Shown here one piece after another: positions 45,222 to 59,015 of a DNA stretch of 64,000 nt (its first letter is position 1; every line of letters begins with the position of its first letter). Under the pieces are notes generated by a model. It ran no database searches. It was not told the DNA's origin and saw only the letters and a list, made by a program, of their open reading frames with translations. Made by a program: the position numbers and the translations under genes. This DNA comes from Haliotis asinina (Eukaryota > Mollusca > Gastropoda > Lepetellida > Haliotidae), in NCBI RefSeq assembly GCF_037392515.1, contig NC_090291.1, positions 13,138,001-13,202,000 on the forward strand, written 5' to 3'.

Positions 45222-48200
45222 TTACGAGTGTTTAAGAACAAATTAAGATGAATCTCTTATCTTCTGAACAAAAAGAAAATATTTGAATCACTACACAAAG
45301 AATTTAAGTTGGAGATGTTTTTTGTGCTAGATCTCATTCATAAATGTTTTGTATCTTCATTGAGGGGCTAGAGCTGTATTTTTATGTCAGAACTGTTCTT
45401 TCTGATTTTACAGAGACATGTTACATTTGGAATTTAATGTTATTTCATGAAAATGCTGAGGTGTCTACTTAAGAAATACAGATATATATCGTTTTAGTAC
45501 AGCATGACCAGATTTATTGTGGATGATTTTTTTTAATTCATTCCATACAGTTTTTGATTCATCACATGCTGTACTGAATTATTGTCACAAATCGTCAGTA
45601 AGTTATGGACATTTTTTGTTAAGTTTTAATGGTACATATTTACATGTTTTTGAAGTGCAAAAGATATTGAGCCACTTTGTCCAAAATCATTGCCTGATTA
45701 CCTTCTCAAAATATCCTCACTTTCTGTTGTGGCATTGACTAATGTGTAAAATACTAAAAAAATCTGTATGTTATTCACTTTCTTCAACCAGTATGACTGA
45801 GACATTTATAGAAATGTACCAGGGAAAATATTGTGTCTTTTTAGTTAAGTTTCTGAGTAGCTTTATGAATCCAACAAACCCATTTTATCCTAACTGTGAC
45901 ATGCTCGTTATATGATTATATGAAGAGGCCCAGCTGCAGTTGTTTTTAATTCCTAAATGTCAGAAAATATTTTTTCTTTTATTTGTCATGTTTATATTTT
46001 TCAGTATTTATCATGCTAGCTGAAGTGCTAATAGTTTTGTTTTCGACAGAAAACATGTCATCCAACATGGGGCATATTCATCAATATTTGAAATGCTTTG
46101 CAGGGCTAGATATAAGTTTTTAAAAGTTGCACTGTTGAAACCTTAAACTGCAAAATACAACTTCATATTTATAACAACATGCACCCAGTTGACACACACA
46201 TACATATATACAATATATTTTTGCTGTTCAAAGAACACAGGTTTCGGTGGGAAATAAATGATAAGGAACTGACTTGGAGCAGTGACTCTAGTGACTACGC
46301 AGGCATTTATTGTCTGTTCATGTCATGAAATATGGTGACGTAAGATGAACTGTTCTTATCAAACCAGTACAAATTTGTTATGGTCTAAATCATCAATTTG
46401 AAAATGTAAACATTTTATGTAACTTTATGTTGATTAGCAAGTGCTACCTGTTTTGTCTGATGCAGCAAGGTTAATCAACACTGCTCTGGGTGTGAGTAGG
46501 TTTCATTCTCTTAAATTATGCCCTGCAATTTTTTTTAGAATAATGTCTGCAGAAAAGGGGATCTGATGTAACAGAATGGAAAGGGCTGCTGTTGTGTTAT
46601 TGAGCTGAGCAATGTCACTGATTTGGATTATTGTCTACATGTTTACTTCATAGCTTGTGAGTTATCAGTTCTCATATTTGTCTCCAAGAACTACCTTTGA
46701 GATGTGTTTGTGTTTATAGAGGTATTTAAATAGCAGATTTACACAATACGTACACCAAAGTTTATGTTTCTACCTCCATAAATGCAAAACAGATATCAAT
46801 TCTTCAATGGATTTTATAAGTTAAAATTCTCCTTGTTTGAAACATAAACACACTGAATTCAAATACCTTAACTTGAAAGGTTTGAAAAGTCACAAATAGT
46901 AAACTGAGTAGATAACTTATGCAATTCATTTTAAACCTGACTGATCAGTTGTTCATGCTATTTTTATGTTTTCCAAATAATTATATATTTTCCAATTACA
47001 TGATGTATGGGTATGCAATTGGAAAATGTGGAAGATTATGGATTAGAAATCTCATTCCAGTGTCTGATATTTTAAAATATTTTCATAATAATACTCCTGG
47101 TGATTTCCTCATTTTAATACAGTATATTTCATTGCACTTCTCAGTTTATGATTGCCGAAGAGGTACAATATCGTTTAAGCCTGAGAATTTGACATGACTG
47201 ATAAATGGAGAAAAAACTGAAAGATCCATATTTTCGTAAATCAGAATCAGGCTTACATGACAGTGTATAATAGGTCCAAATATTCAGAGGTCATAATACC
47301 CCAACATATGTTCAGGGATTATTTTATGGTGTAATATCATCATTGTCATCATGTTTGTGTGGTGCCAAATAATAAGGCTGCCAGAGAGTAGTTTGGAAGG
47401 TTTATGTTTCCATCAAAATCTAAATGCCTCAATTTAGGGGGTGCTTCTTGATATAACTGGCCTGTCAGTTTTTCAACTGATAGCAGATCTTTGGGATAAG
47501 AATTTTTTGCACGTTCACTGAATATTCATGATTCTGTTGTATCTAGGGTCACTTTAGTGATTGATGTGATTTGCAGTATTTACATCAATCATACTGGTCC
47601 TAAGATTCCGGACTAACTGTAAAAAGATAATAAATTGATCAGGGCTCATTTTAGTGCTTTGTTGCTTGCACTGGTGCAACCGAAAATGGCAATGTGCAAC
47701 CTAGTTATTTGTCTAACTTACACCACATGCATGTCAATTTATGAGAGGTATGTCACCGATAAATGTAATATAAGCATAAATATGTCTGCTCATGTTTTCT
47801 TCTAACTTTGAATAGCTGTGGCACTGAAACATTGTTATTTACAGACATGTCTCAGCTATAACAGCTCCTGTTGATTCAGCATCGTCTTTGTGTTGCTATG
47901 GTTTCAAGGGTACTACATCACAGAAATATGTTTATCTGCAGCGAAACCTCAGATGGTTTAACACACTGCGTTGCAACTGGAATTTGGCTGGTGCAATTAG
48001 GTTTTTATCTTAGGTTGCACATGGTACAGGTAGGAAAACATATCTTAAATCGAGCCCTGTTGATTCTCATCCTGAAGCTGTCATCAGGTAGTTTTAGCTC
48101 AAAACTAAAGAATATCAATGTCAGAAAAAATTAAGGCAACAGAAATAATGGTTGTTCCTGTTCTAAACCTCATGAGATAAGTTGATATTTTTTAAATGTT

Positions 48201-48440
48201 ACTATGACTTGTGCCTATCTCTATAGGGAAATGACACTCTTTTCCATAAACGCTTCATGGCCACTATTTTGCATAAAGTTTTCAAGGGTGTGTCTTAGGA
48301 TATATATTTTTCATGTGTGCTCAGGTTTTTATCCAACTCAAAATTTGATCTGTTCATTTGGGATACAAGGCCCTGTACTCAAGTAGATATTCACAATATC
48401 TGGCATCTCACTGTCAGTAATTATCACTACTTGTGAATGG
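45222..48440. other. GFOD 3' region, no further gene
   Basis: AT-rich, with many stops in all frames. An AATAAA occurs at about 46252-46257 and could end the GFOD message. No coding, repeat or RNA feature is supported. Confidence 0.5.
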
Positions 48441-48451
48441 TTGGTCAGTTG

Positions 48452-48663
48452 TTAATGCCGCTCTCATCAATAATATTCCAGCTATTATGGCAACAGTCTG
48501 TAAATAATCTGGCTTGCCGAGGTGGATACATGGCATTGTATCCCAGTTTTATAGATCGATGCTTGTACTGTTGATCACTGGACTATCTGGTCCAGGCTCG
48601 ATTATTTACGGACTGACATCATATAGCTGGAATATTGCTGAGTGTGGCATAAGACTAAACTCA
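48452..48663 (+). repeat. SINE family L, two pieces in opposite directions
   Basis: A minus-strand tail piece (48452-48509, AATATTCCAGCTATTATGGC) abuts a plus-strand body and tail (48511-48663, GATCACTGGACTATCTGGTC to the tail). Probably one copy inserted in another, or an internal inversion. Confidence 0.55.
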
Positions 48664-49349
48664 TTCTCTTTGGAAGGTACAGGATCTGTCAAGCAGAACA
48701 TTTGTGTACCACCACTTTCATCTTGAAAATCCAGTACATCATGCTTGTGACACATGTAATTCTAAGTGTTGCCATGGTTACTGGTGACAGAATGATAATA
48801 TGGTGAATGTTAACTGAGTATTTCATTGATGTAAGTGCAATCTCTTTAGGACCAGAAATATTATTGTGATCGTCTCATATTCTGGATATTACTGCAAACA
48901 AGGGTAATAATATCTGTATCGTACATTGATTTTGCTTGAGGACCATTTCATGGGTTATATTTTCAGTTTTTGTTCATCTACATCATAAAAAACCCAGACA
49001 CGTCATCCGACTATTTTGGCTGAGTCGGATGTTTTAGAAAATGAACTGATCTCACTTGCCTCTATGTCATATTATTTAAAATAATCTTTGAATCATGATT
49101 TCAGAAAGTATAAAGTACATATGAAAGCCAATAAGTTTAATCAACTGTAGAATTAAGCTTAAAGGCTTATTCACACTCACATCTTTCAAAACCATGGCAT
49201 CCGTACAAAAAAGGATTAGTGCTACGAAGGTATCTGTTTTATCTATGCAGGTTTCTGTTTGTGAACATATAAATTTGTGAATCACAGTAGGGAAGAAAAT
49301 ACGAAAAATGATTTTAGAAAACTGATATATGACTGGCTCAGGGACCCAC

Positions 49350-49780
49350 TTATTCTTTTGAAAACTTTGCAGTCAAATGTCAAACACTGTTATTAGTCAT
49401 TGTTAATGGATGTGCCACATGTAAAATGTAAATGTTGGGGAAAGGGTGTCCTGATCCTCCTCTTTCATTACTTTACAGTCAAATTTCAAACAGTACATGT
49501 AAAAGTTTGGGGATGGGGGTTGGGATGTGGAACCTGCTTTCTAATAACATATGATATGTAAGATGTATAAAATGAGAGACACTTCATATAAGACCCCTTT
49601 TTAATCCTGCTCATTAATATGTTGCAGTAAAATTTCAAACAGGGTTAACATGAATCATCATTAATAGAGGTGTCACATGTATAAGTTTGGGGGTTGTTAC
49701 TTTTAGAAAAAAAAAAGCTTTTAATGTTTTAATATGCAAGTTGTATAAAATGAGAGACACTTCATATGTTACCCCTTCCT
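49350..49780. repeat. Decayed tandem repeat, unit about 150-170 bases
   Basis: Three passes of CAGT(C/A)AAAT(T/G)TCAAACA, then CACATGTA.AAGTTTGGG, then, twice, TGTATAAAATGAGAGACACT. Divergent enough to be old. Confidence 0.6.
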
Positions 49781-50680
49781 GGTGGCATGTTGGTTGTTGA
49801 CAGTTCTGTTATACTCTATGTTCAAATAATGACATGGTTCTGCATTGATGTTGTCATGACTACAGCGCTGCATGCATGGTGTTGTTTCAAGCAAGTGTTG
49901 TCAGTGATGGTCCAGGATATTGTGATATTGTTGTGAACTGCGAGTGTTTGTATTCGTGACACAAGGTATTTAAACCTGTGGTTAAATCACACTGCCAGAA
50001 TTGTGCAGTGTTTTACCCCAGTGTAAAGAGCTGAACATTTTTTCCAAATTATATTTAGAATATAGAATTCATCTGAAAAAATCCAAATACTGAATGTATT
50101 ATGTATATTACCCAATGGTAGTTCAGACTCACTAATTCAGACAACTGTTCTAGATTTCGCAAAATATTCGATATTGTTTGAAGGTACTGTTTATACATGA
50201 ACTGATGTATTGTAAAACAAATTCATAACATTTGAAATGTTATTGTCGTGAGTTCAGTAAATGGTGAAACTCAGTGAAAGTGGGTGAATTCTTAACAAAA
50301 CATTACACCCAAATGCAAGTGTTCACATGCAATATTCGCACATGCTTTTCAGCAATTTCATCTGCATTTAGTTTGCAGTTGGTTCCCCGAAGTTAGTGGA
50401 GGAATTCATCTTCGATGTAACCACAAATATGTACACATGATGTAGTGAGTACTTTGAGTGAGTCTAAACTTTTGTTGGGTAGTATACCATGGTCAATACA
50501 GTTTTGAAGACTAGGACCTTTTTATTGAAAATCTGTTGTTCCAAACATGTCCATCGTCCATCTGTTAGAAGTGGCAGCCCAAATGGAAACACTGGTCTTA
50601 ATTACAGCCACAACTTTCAGTGTCTCTGAACATCTGAATTGTATCAAGTCTTTGAAGGGCATTTAGAAGTGAAATACATA

Positions 50681-50762
50681 AGAATGAAGATTTTATGGAT
50701 ATCAACTTCTTTAACAATATGTTCTCATATAAAGAAGTTAATATCCATAAAATCTTCATTCT
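50681..50762. mobile_element. Hairpin element (MITE-like), near-perfect arms
   Basis: Arms of 33 bases (50681-50713 and 50730-50762) match at 32 positions around a 16-base loop. They share TTTATGGATA.CAACTTCTTTA with the hairpin at 63.2 kb, so these are members of one family. Confidence 0.65.
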
Positions 50763-53700
50763 CATCTGAATTGTAATGAAATAGAGTTAGGAAACAGGGG
50801 AAATTAACTACTTAATGAATAATGCATCCCAGGAAAAACATCATCATGTGAAATTAAGGCCCAGGGTCCCAATCCTATATACAGTGTTACAACCTATAAT
50901 GACCCTGTAATATCACACTGACTTACGAATGATGTGGTGCTCTGGATTTTGTTGATAGTAATAAATCATTTATGAAGAAATAAGGCCCAGAGTTCCAGTC
51001 CACAAAGCATACACGGTTACAACCTATCGTTACGCTAAACTTTATCATAGGCTTACGAATAGTGTAATGCTACATATGCTTTGTGAATGGTAACAACCAG
51101 TGACTACTATACACCTATCTCAAGGTATAGAACTTGCAATGTGCCATATGGCTATCATAATATCATTGGTTTGAGGAATGGTGCTAGAACAAAGGACCCT
51201 CTAATTTTGACCCTCTTTTCAGATACTATGGTGTAATATTTATACAGACATATGATATAGAATGAGATACCTGGCTTGATGGAGGTTGAAAGAGCATCCA
51301 TCAACCTTTTGGGACCATTACTAACAAGAATTATACTAACTAGTCACCAAATGAAGATCAACATCCTGAAGTATATTTTTGAATTATTTATGGAGAACTA
51401 TTATTGTGATAATTGTTTCCTGAGACCAAATAGTTGGACAGTCCATTATCCAAGAGCATATTATCAACAAACCTTGATTATCTGCCACTGCCAATGTGTT
51501 ACTTCATAGACTTCAAGTCAGTGGATACAGTTGAAATGTAACCAAATATGCTGACAGAAAAAAATAAAGGAACACGGGAAATTCAAGTGTTCCTTTAATA
51601 TTTTCCAGTTTTCATCACCAGCTATGAATAACGGAGTGAGGAGATCTGAGAACAGTTAGAGGAACACTCCCATGAAGTGATGTAACCTTATTTGTTTCCT
51701 TTAGTATATTAACCATGGTTCATATCAGTGCTTTACAGTCTCCATAATTGTAGTGTAGTTTTAGGACAAGTAGTATATAGACAAACAGTATTTGTTATAT
51801 AATGCCATTGTGATGATTTGAGACAATCAGTCTTTAAATACTTAAACCAACTTTTCAGTTTTAAATAGAAGATACAATGTTAATATAGAGGATGTGCACG
51901 GGTTGAAAATTATTTTAGATTTTCTTTTCATCTGTCTGGCCTTTGACAATTTTAAGAGAAGCCATGAAGATTACATGATAATATTCATGTAATATTATTG
52001 TATTGTCCGATGAACCTGGGCTTAGTTTTTTTAAGCTCTCAAAGAGCAGAGATATTCTTAAGTTATTCTTAATTTCCGATGCTTATGATCATCTTAGCAC
52101 TATGAGAGCTTCCAAAATCAAGGTCCAGAAACAAACTGATCTGTAATTGATGAGCCCTTTGATATTTTGGAGGTGAATGTTTGTTATTGTTACAGTAAAA
52201 TAGTTAACTGTACAGTTATGCAAACAAAAATTAAACTGTTTGCTGTATGCTTTGAAAAATGCATCTTGTCAAACCTTCAGGTTGTCAAGGTTACAAGAAA
52301 CCCCAGTCTTGAACCTCATCATCCCACCTTTCTGATTATCTTTGTATGGATTCTTTTGTGTAGGTCACACTCTTTTCATTACTTGGTTTACAGATCTGCA
52401 AAAGCTTTGTTAAAGTGGGCAAAAAAATATATAAAATTTCCATTTTTTTCAATACCACTGATAAATTAAATCCAAATAAATGCTTTAAAAATCTGCTGTA
52501 TCGAAATTGAAAATCTTTCATAAATTCAGCATTGTGGCTAAACAAAATATTAAATATCAAAACAAAGCAAAAATCACAGAATTAACATTACAAGTGTAAA
52601 TGTTGGTAAGTGAGTTTTCAAGCCCTGATATTACAGGAAATGAAAACACAAGAAAGACTTCTGACATATTCTGTTTCTTTAAACAGCCAACTTGTGGTGA
52701 AACTCGCTTAGGGACAAAAGTCTGAAATAGCATTTGGGGGGTTATTAATACCTACTGACTAGAATATTGCTGTGAAAACATCTGTAAGCCAAGTTATAAA
52801 AAAGTATGGCCTTGGCTACTCTCATACAGACTCCACATGACAGGATGTAGCTAAACTCTGTGATATTTGAACAGTATTGTGAGATTTTCATGAAAATGTA
52901 CTATTCCATGTCTCAGATATGACAGATTGGAATTTGAATGAATGTCGTATTAGTTGGATGAAGAGATAGCTGTATTTTTCACACAAAAAATTCGTGTTGA
53001 ACATTTTACAGAAAGAGTGGATCAATTATCAAACTAATTCCCATCCAAGACGTAAAACTTTGAATTTTTTAGATAGTGTATCTTCAACTGATGACAAGCA
53101 TGACATTCGTGGACCAGTACTTGTCATAATGCTGAAAAAAATCAGAAATCTCATCTGATTGACAACAGCCACAAAAATCTGACATTCTCAACTGTGTGAG
53201 AACTCTGTACCTGAAGGCTGAAGGTTTGTATGTTTTAAATTATTTTGTGAAATAAATGTTTTATTTTGTAACCTTTCAGCAAGAAGGACACAGAAATGCA
53301 GCAAAGAAATATATCTTAATGATACTGGTATTTATTTATCTTACTGGTGCAGAGATGATGATTATTTATATAGGGTGTTGGTCAGACATTGACGTTGTCA
53401 GTGGGATGTGTATATCTGCGTAAGCATGTTTTAGCTGTTTTAGTTTTAGTTTTAGTAATGAGAAAACGTTTATTAAAATATTCTGGAGACATATGCTGGT
53501 ATATTTGTCACTGTTCAGGGTGTTCGTTCAGACCATACCATCCTCAGTAATCAAGGGTGTAACAGCTCCATTCTGTTCTGACAGATACTGTGGGTCCATT
53601 TACATCCAAAATGTTCGCATCACATGAGATACGACCATCTTCATCTCTCATTCACAACGTTCCAGTTTCTCCAGTTTCTGTAGCTGGACAACCAATCAAA

Positions 53701-54396
53701 TGGCTCTCCTCAACGTGATTTCAGCACCGATGTACAATATCATGTTTGTGTGAGAGGAACCATTCTGTTTCTTAAAAAAACAGTGAAATACATGTATGTT
53801 TGTAACAATCACAGTTATAACAAACAGATATAACAAACATTCTTATGGTCCTGACAATTTGGTGTATGGCTATAAGTAGTGTGGGGAATAGGAAACCAAA
53901 TCCATCATCGATTGTCGGAGGATTTGTGGTGAACAATCGTCACTTCTAATCAAAATATTATACTTTTATCATAATCACCAATGTTATGGTTTTTATGCAG
54001 TTTTTCTTTCCTAATTAATGCTTTTGTATGACATACTGTCATGCAGTGAAATGCACATATGCAAGAAAGACACTGAAATTGTAATTAAACAATAAAAGCC
54101 ATTAAAATTTGCAATGCTTTAAGCTTTTGAGCGCATGTTTATTCATGAGCATTCGTCAAGTTTAATTGTTAAGATACTTCATTGAAGTGTGTTATACTGA
54201 AACAACAAAATTCCTTTTATAGAAAATATGGGGTTTTTTTATAATTGATAGTTATTTTTTTCGCAACACCACTAAGCTATGAGGAACTAAAACTAGTGGT
54301 CTGCTTGAGGATGTTGTGACTTTAGTCTGCCGCACACAATGGCCATTGAGGTCAGTTCACATCCTTCTCCTGTCAGTGATGTTATAAGAATCAGCT
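50763..54396. other. No gene recognised
   Basis: AT-rich. A few open frames of 60-100 codons have no protein-like composition or splice context, and I found no SINE or inverted-repeat structure. Confidence 0.5.
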
Positions 54397-54529
54397 AGGT
54401 AGCCTAGAGGTTAAAGCGTTGATCTGTCATACCTGGGTTTGATTCCCCACATGGGTACAATGTGTGAAGGTCATTTCTGGTGTCCCTGCCAGAACATTGC
54501 TAAGAGTGGTGTAAAACCATACTCAGTCA
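54397..54529 (+). repeat. tRNA-headed SINE (family S)
   Basis: AGGTAGCCTAGAGGTTAAAG (A box), GGGTTTGATTCCCCAC (B box), GGTACAATGTG, then a shortened tail ending ACTCAGTCA. Confidence 0.75.
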
Positions 54530-54693
54530 TGTTAAGGACAGTGCTATTTGATTGGATGTCTGTTTTAACTTCAGTTTTCTTCCATCCAGACTCAAAACAT
54601 CCATCATGTCTGCCATAGCAGACTGGAAAATTACAATAACGATACAGAGGACCCAAAAGCCAACATAAATGAACGATAATACAAAAACTCCTT

Positions 54694-54890
54694 GGTGATC
54701 CTCAGTAACCCATGCTTGTCAGAAGAGGCAACTATTGGGATCAGGTGGTCAGACTTGAGGACTTGGTTGACACGTCATCACATCCCAATTGCATAGATCA
54801 ATGCTTACGCTGTTGATCACTGGATTGTCTGGTCCATCATTTACTGACCACCATTTTCCTGAACTATTGTAGAGTGCAACGTTAAACAGC
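54694..54890 (+). repeat. SINE family L, diverged
   Basis: CCTCAGTAACCCATGCTTGT to the tail-like AACTATTGTAGAGTGCAACG; about as worn as the copy at 37930. Confidence 0.6.
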
Positions 54891-54999
54891 AGTCAAACCA
54901 AACCATGGTGGAATCTGATTTTATTGTGCAGGGTGTTGATCAATGTCTTTAGTGTTGTTAAAGACATATGCTTATGTTTTCAATGTTCCAGCCAGTGTG

Positions 55000-56380
55000 A
55001 ACCATGCATGGCAAATACAGTGCATATTTTCTGTAACATGCATATTGTGCAGATCAAACAATTTGTTTTCTTATCTTGCAATGCCAGTAAAGGTAAAATT
55101 GTAATATGAATGGTTATGAATTTCTTATTAGAAAATGCATATTTTCTAACTTTATATACTCTATTTCTCTTGACATGGTGTTATATTTTATTATGTCACG
55201 TTGTCAACAGTTGAAAGTTAATGTCACCTGGTTTTATGTACTTCACTCTTAAGCGTATCTTGATAGTGATGGACATGGCCAGTTGAATAAACTAGCCATT
55301 TCCATTGTGACACTGTGTATATCTTACTACTGATGGTGCAAGATCAATTTTATTCGATAGATTTTCCATTTTTTCTTCAGTACAAACTGATGCTTGCTTT
55401 TATCATTTATCATGTTTATGTTGATTTAAAGGTACGGATCATTAAACAATAGAGGAATGAACACATGTACTTTACCGTGAATAGGGGTTCCTTTCATATG
55501 TTTAAAAGAAAATGAAATCAGAAATGAATAACATTTATAAAATGTGAAATGAAAAAATATTGAGACTGTTAGTATGATTTTTTGTACAGTATGTATAAAT
55601 ATCTGTATTATAACAGAAAAAAAACAAGGAGCCATCTTTCAGGGAGTTTTGGGGTTTTTTTTGTTGTTGTTTGACATTTGTTAATTATGACCATGAGAAT
55701 CACTTTGACATGCAATTATGTTTAACAGAACTGTTCAAAATTCATTTTAAACATTAAAACTACAACAACTTAGTGATACTGGAAATAGGAAAAATACTGT
55801 TTGACATTGGAATGGTTTTAAGTATATTTTTCATTTAACCTCAAGAATGTTTTGGACAAAATTCTGCAAGCCATGAAAAACAATTAGGCCAAACATGTCA
55901 GCACACGGAACTTTGATTCATTTTAGAAATGTTAAATTATCATGCTCTCAGACACATTGGCTGTAAACACCAGTGTAGAATTTATCTTGCACCACAAGTT
56001 GACCTGTAATATACCATGACTATTTGTTCCCTCAGAACTAAATGTCACAAACAAGTTGTACATTGAAACTGTAGGTAAGTGTAAGCATGCACCGTTGCAC
56101 GTATTCCCCTCCTTTTATTATGGAGGACACAAGTGAAACCACACCTTTACAAATGGTGCCTTTCTCATTTCTTTTATTCTGGTTTCTTTTTAGCATCTGC
56201 ACATCCATGTCACACCTACCATGTTTCAGTTTTTGTAGTAAGTATATATTTGGTGCATTGTTGTTATATTTACTGTATTAAACATATCTCACTACTGTTG
56301 ATGTGTTTGTTCATGTTCTTTGTCATGTAACACTGCTTAATTCAAAGTTGAAAATATTCCCAGCAGCCAGTGCTGTTTCT
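55000..56380. other. No gene recognised
   Basis: AT-rich spacer without support for coding exons or known repeats. Confidence 0.5.
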
Positions 56381-56385
56381 GAGAA

Positions 56386-56650
56386 AAAGGGGGTGGTAGG
56401 GTAGCTTAGTTGTGTTGAGGTCTCTCATCATGTCAAAGACCCAATTCAAGTCACCACATGGACACAATATGTGAAGCCCTTTTCTGATGCCCCCCCCCAC
56501 CCACCCCAGCCCATGATGTTGCTGGAATATAGTGTAAATGCAACTCTCTCTGTTTATGAGAATAAGCCAGCGATGGGGTAGCCCAGTGGTAAAGGTGTTA
56601 GCTCCTCATGCTGAAGAGTGTGTGCGAGACTCAGTCACTGCTGGAATAAA
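56386..56650 (+). repeat. Two degenerate family S SINE pieces
   Basis: 56386-56550 has GGTAGGGTAGCTTAGTTGTG, a C-run and a tail-like GTTGCTGGAATATAGTG. 56574-56650 has only a head (GGGGTAGCCCAGTGGTAAAG). Confidence 0.5.
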
Positions 56651-56794
56651 TGAGCAATTAATGGCTACCAAATATAACTATAAATTATCCTGGTATACAC
56701 CTGTGAAATTCTCATTGTAGCTTTAATAGAATTAACTTTAGGAGCCAGACTTAATAATTCGTTAATAATTGATTTAAATAGCACCTAGTATCCA

Positions 56795-57080
56795 TCTAAG
56801 TAGTTGCTCAGTGGATGATGTAATCAGAATCTTGATAACCCAGGCTGCCTCTTATGCACTGGGCGAACAAAGGCAAATTTTTGCAAACTCACTTGACCAA
56901 GATGAGAGCACATGTGCCTTGTTGTGGGACAGGACTGATGTCTTAGGAACTCTCAAGACTCAAGCTGCCAAACGCAATCATCCATCCAAAGACTCCAAGC
57001 ACGTAGCTCAACTGCAACTGATTCGTGACTTGAGCCTTGCACACAGGACTACACACAACCACATTGATAGCAGGCTATGA
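56795..57080 (+). CDS. Unassigned open frame, possible exon
   Basis: About 90 codons read DDVIRILITQAASYALGE and onward to HNHIDSRL and a stop at 57080, preceded by GTTGCTCAG, a possible acceptor at about 56812. The stretch is richer in G and C than its surroundings and amino-acid use is balanced. I do not recognise the product. The frame ends exactly where a SINE begins, so the true 3' part may be displaced. It could equally be a chance frame or a repeat relic. Confidence 0.25.
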
Positions 57081-57180
57081 GTGAGTGAGTTTAGTCACAA
57101 CAATATTCCAGCTATATGGTTGCAGTTTGTAAATAATCGAGTCTGGACCAGGCAATCTAGTGATCAACATCATGAGCAAG
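57078..57180 (-). repeat. SINE family L, head missing
   Basis: GAGTGAGTGAGTTTAGTCAC through GATCAACATCATGAGCAAG; only tail and part of the body are present. Confidence 0.6.
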
Positions 57181-57360
57181 AAATACATGTTTAATTCAGT
57201 GAGTCAATGTTTTCATTTTCTTGAGACTGAAGTCTCAATCAGTATAGCAATCAGGTAAGGATTCTCGTCATTTTCATGGAAATCAAGTGAAGCATTCTAT
57301 ATTACTACCCTTAAACCCCTATAAATATTGCCAACACCTCCTTGACATCAAAATGGAAAA

Positions 57361-57630
57361 GACCCGTGAAGGTCCCAGGGTAGAACAGGCATTCAGCTAC
57401 CCATGCTTGCCACAAAAGACGCCTATGCTTGTCGTAAGAGGCGACTAACAGGATCGAGTGGTCATGCTCGCTGACTTCGTTGACACATCATTGGTTCCCA
57501 ATTGTGCAGATTGATGCTCATGCTGTTGATCACTGGATTGTCTGGTCCAGACTCAATTACTTACAGACCGCCGCCATATAGCTGGAATATTGCTGAGTGC
57601 GGCGTAAAACTAAACTCACTCACTCACTCA
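57361..57630 (+). repeat. SINE family L, full length with target duplication
   Basis: Head GACCCGTGAAGGTCCCAGGG to a tail of (ACTC)n. TCAAAATGGAAAA occurs at 57348-57360 and again at 57628-57640, a 13-base direct repeat overlapping the tail edge. Recent retroposition. Confidence 0.88.
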
Positions 57631-57719
57631 AAATGGAAAACAAGGAATTTCTCCATGGAAGATCTGGAGCAATGATTCAGATCAGTACATATATTGCATT
57701 TGTAAGTCAATGTTATCTC

Positions 57720-57815
57720 AGTGAGTAGCCTAGTGGTTGAAGAGTTCACCCATCACACTGAAGGCCCAGGTTCGATTCCCTACATGGGTACAATGTGTAA
57801 AGACCATGTCCACTA
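57720..57815 (+). repeat. Family S SINE, head only
   Basis: GAGTAGCCTAGTGGTTGAAG, GGTTCGATTCCC and GGTACAATGTGTAAAG without a tail. Confidence 0.6.
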
Positions 57816-58064
57816 TGGCCAGTCAGGAAATGCTAGAGGATCTGCATAAACTGGAAGTCCTGTTTATATCAATGTAACTTGTAATGTAATGATTGTATGT
57901 ATTGTGATACAAGTGTTGTAAGCATGGTAAGTGGATGCATTTTAACGTGTGCCTCATATCATCACACACACACACAAAGTTAGGGGCATCAGTATGTCAG
58001 TGAATAAATACATCATTATTCATAATTTCAAAAAATAAAAATATCCCTAACTATTTTTGTCCAG

Positions 58065-58284
58065 CATGTATCGCCAATATCCAGATCACCTGCTCAAAGG
58101 CGCTTTGTTTTCCCTTCGATCAATGGATGTCAGTCTCAAATGGCCAAATTATCAATCTCAGCTCCCTGGGGATCATACAACTCTTGCAGCCACTAGGCAC
58201 AAGAAGTTAATGCTTCCTCCTTCCGAGGTACCCATTCACAGCTGGGTGGACTGGGACACAGTCACAGCATTTTGTCCAAGTTGA
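58065..58284 (+). CDS. Unassigned open frame, possible terminal exon
   Basis: A classic acceptor, CTATTTTTGTCCAG, precedes a frame of about 73 codons that reads MYRQYPDHLLKGALFSL and ends VDWDTVTAFCPS with a stop at 58284. Composition is protein-like. I do not recognise it, and no partner exon with a matching donor was found on this strand, though the frame at 56.8 kb is a candidate neighbour. Confidence 0.3.
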
Positions 58285-58742
58285 CGGCTCATTGCTGCAC
58301 CCATAACTGTGTGTTGGCATGTATTCATGTGGCCACCAACAGATTCGTGGGTTCTTCTAAGTGCACAGGGTTGTATACTGTACACTAGGTTTTGTGACAG
58401 CTCTGAAAGAGTCTCCACAAAAAGCTGACACCAAGGTTTTTACTAACAGTCACTGATGGGCTAGATCCCAGACTTGAAGCTCACTGGATCACAAGCCTGG
58501 CATGAAAGTGACATCCAGTGAGAGTATGTATGTGAAGTCTATGCACAATCCACATGGTTTGGCTTGTTGGTTGTTTATGGCCATCCTCACTATCTCCACT
58601 ATACACTGGAAGCATCTACAGCTCCCGATGATCTACATCACAATGATTTTTTACCTCCCTTGGCTGGCTTTTAATCCAATCTGTGTCTATGGTGGAAAGT
58701 TGAGCATACCAATCACAACTCACTTTTGCTTCTTAAGCTATC

Positions 58743-59015
58743 TGACCCGTGAAGGTCCCGGGGTAGAATGGGCCTTCAGCAACCCATGCTTGCCATAAAA
58801 GGCGACTCAGCTTGTCGTAAGAGGCGACTAACGGGATCGGGTGGTCAGGCTCGCTGACTTGGTTGACGCGTGTCATCGGTTCCCAATTGCGCAGATCGAT
58901 GCTCATGTTGTTGATCACTGGATTGTCTGGTCCAGACTCGATTATTTACAGACCGCCGCCATATAGCTGTAATATTGCTGAGTGCGGCGTAAAACTAAAC
59001 TCACTCACTCACTCA
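58743..59015 (+). repeat. SINE family L, full length with perfect target duplication
   Basis: GACCCGTGAAGGTCCCGGGG to the (ACTC)n tail. CTTAAGCTATCT flanks it at 58731-58742 and 59016-59027, exact over 12 bases. One of the youngest copies in the window. Confidence 0.92.
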
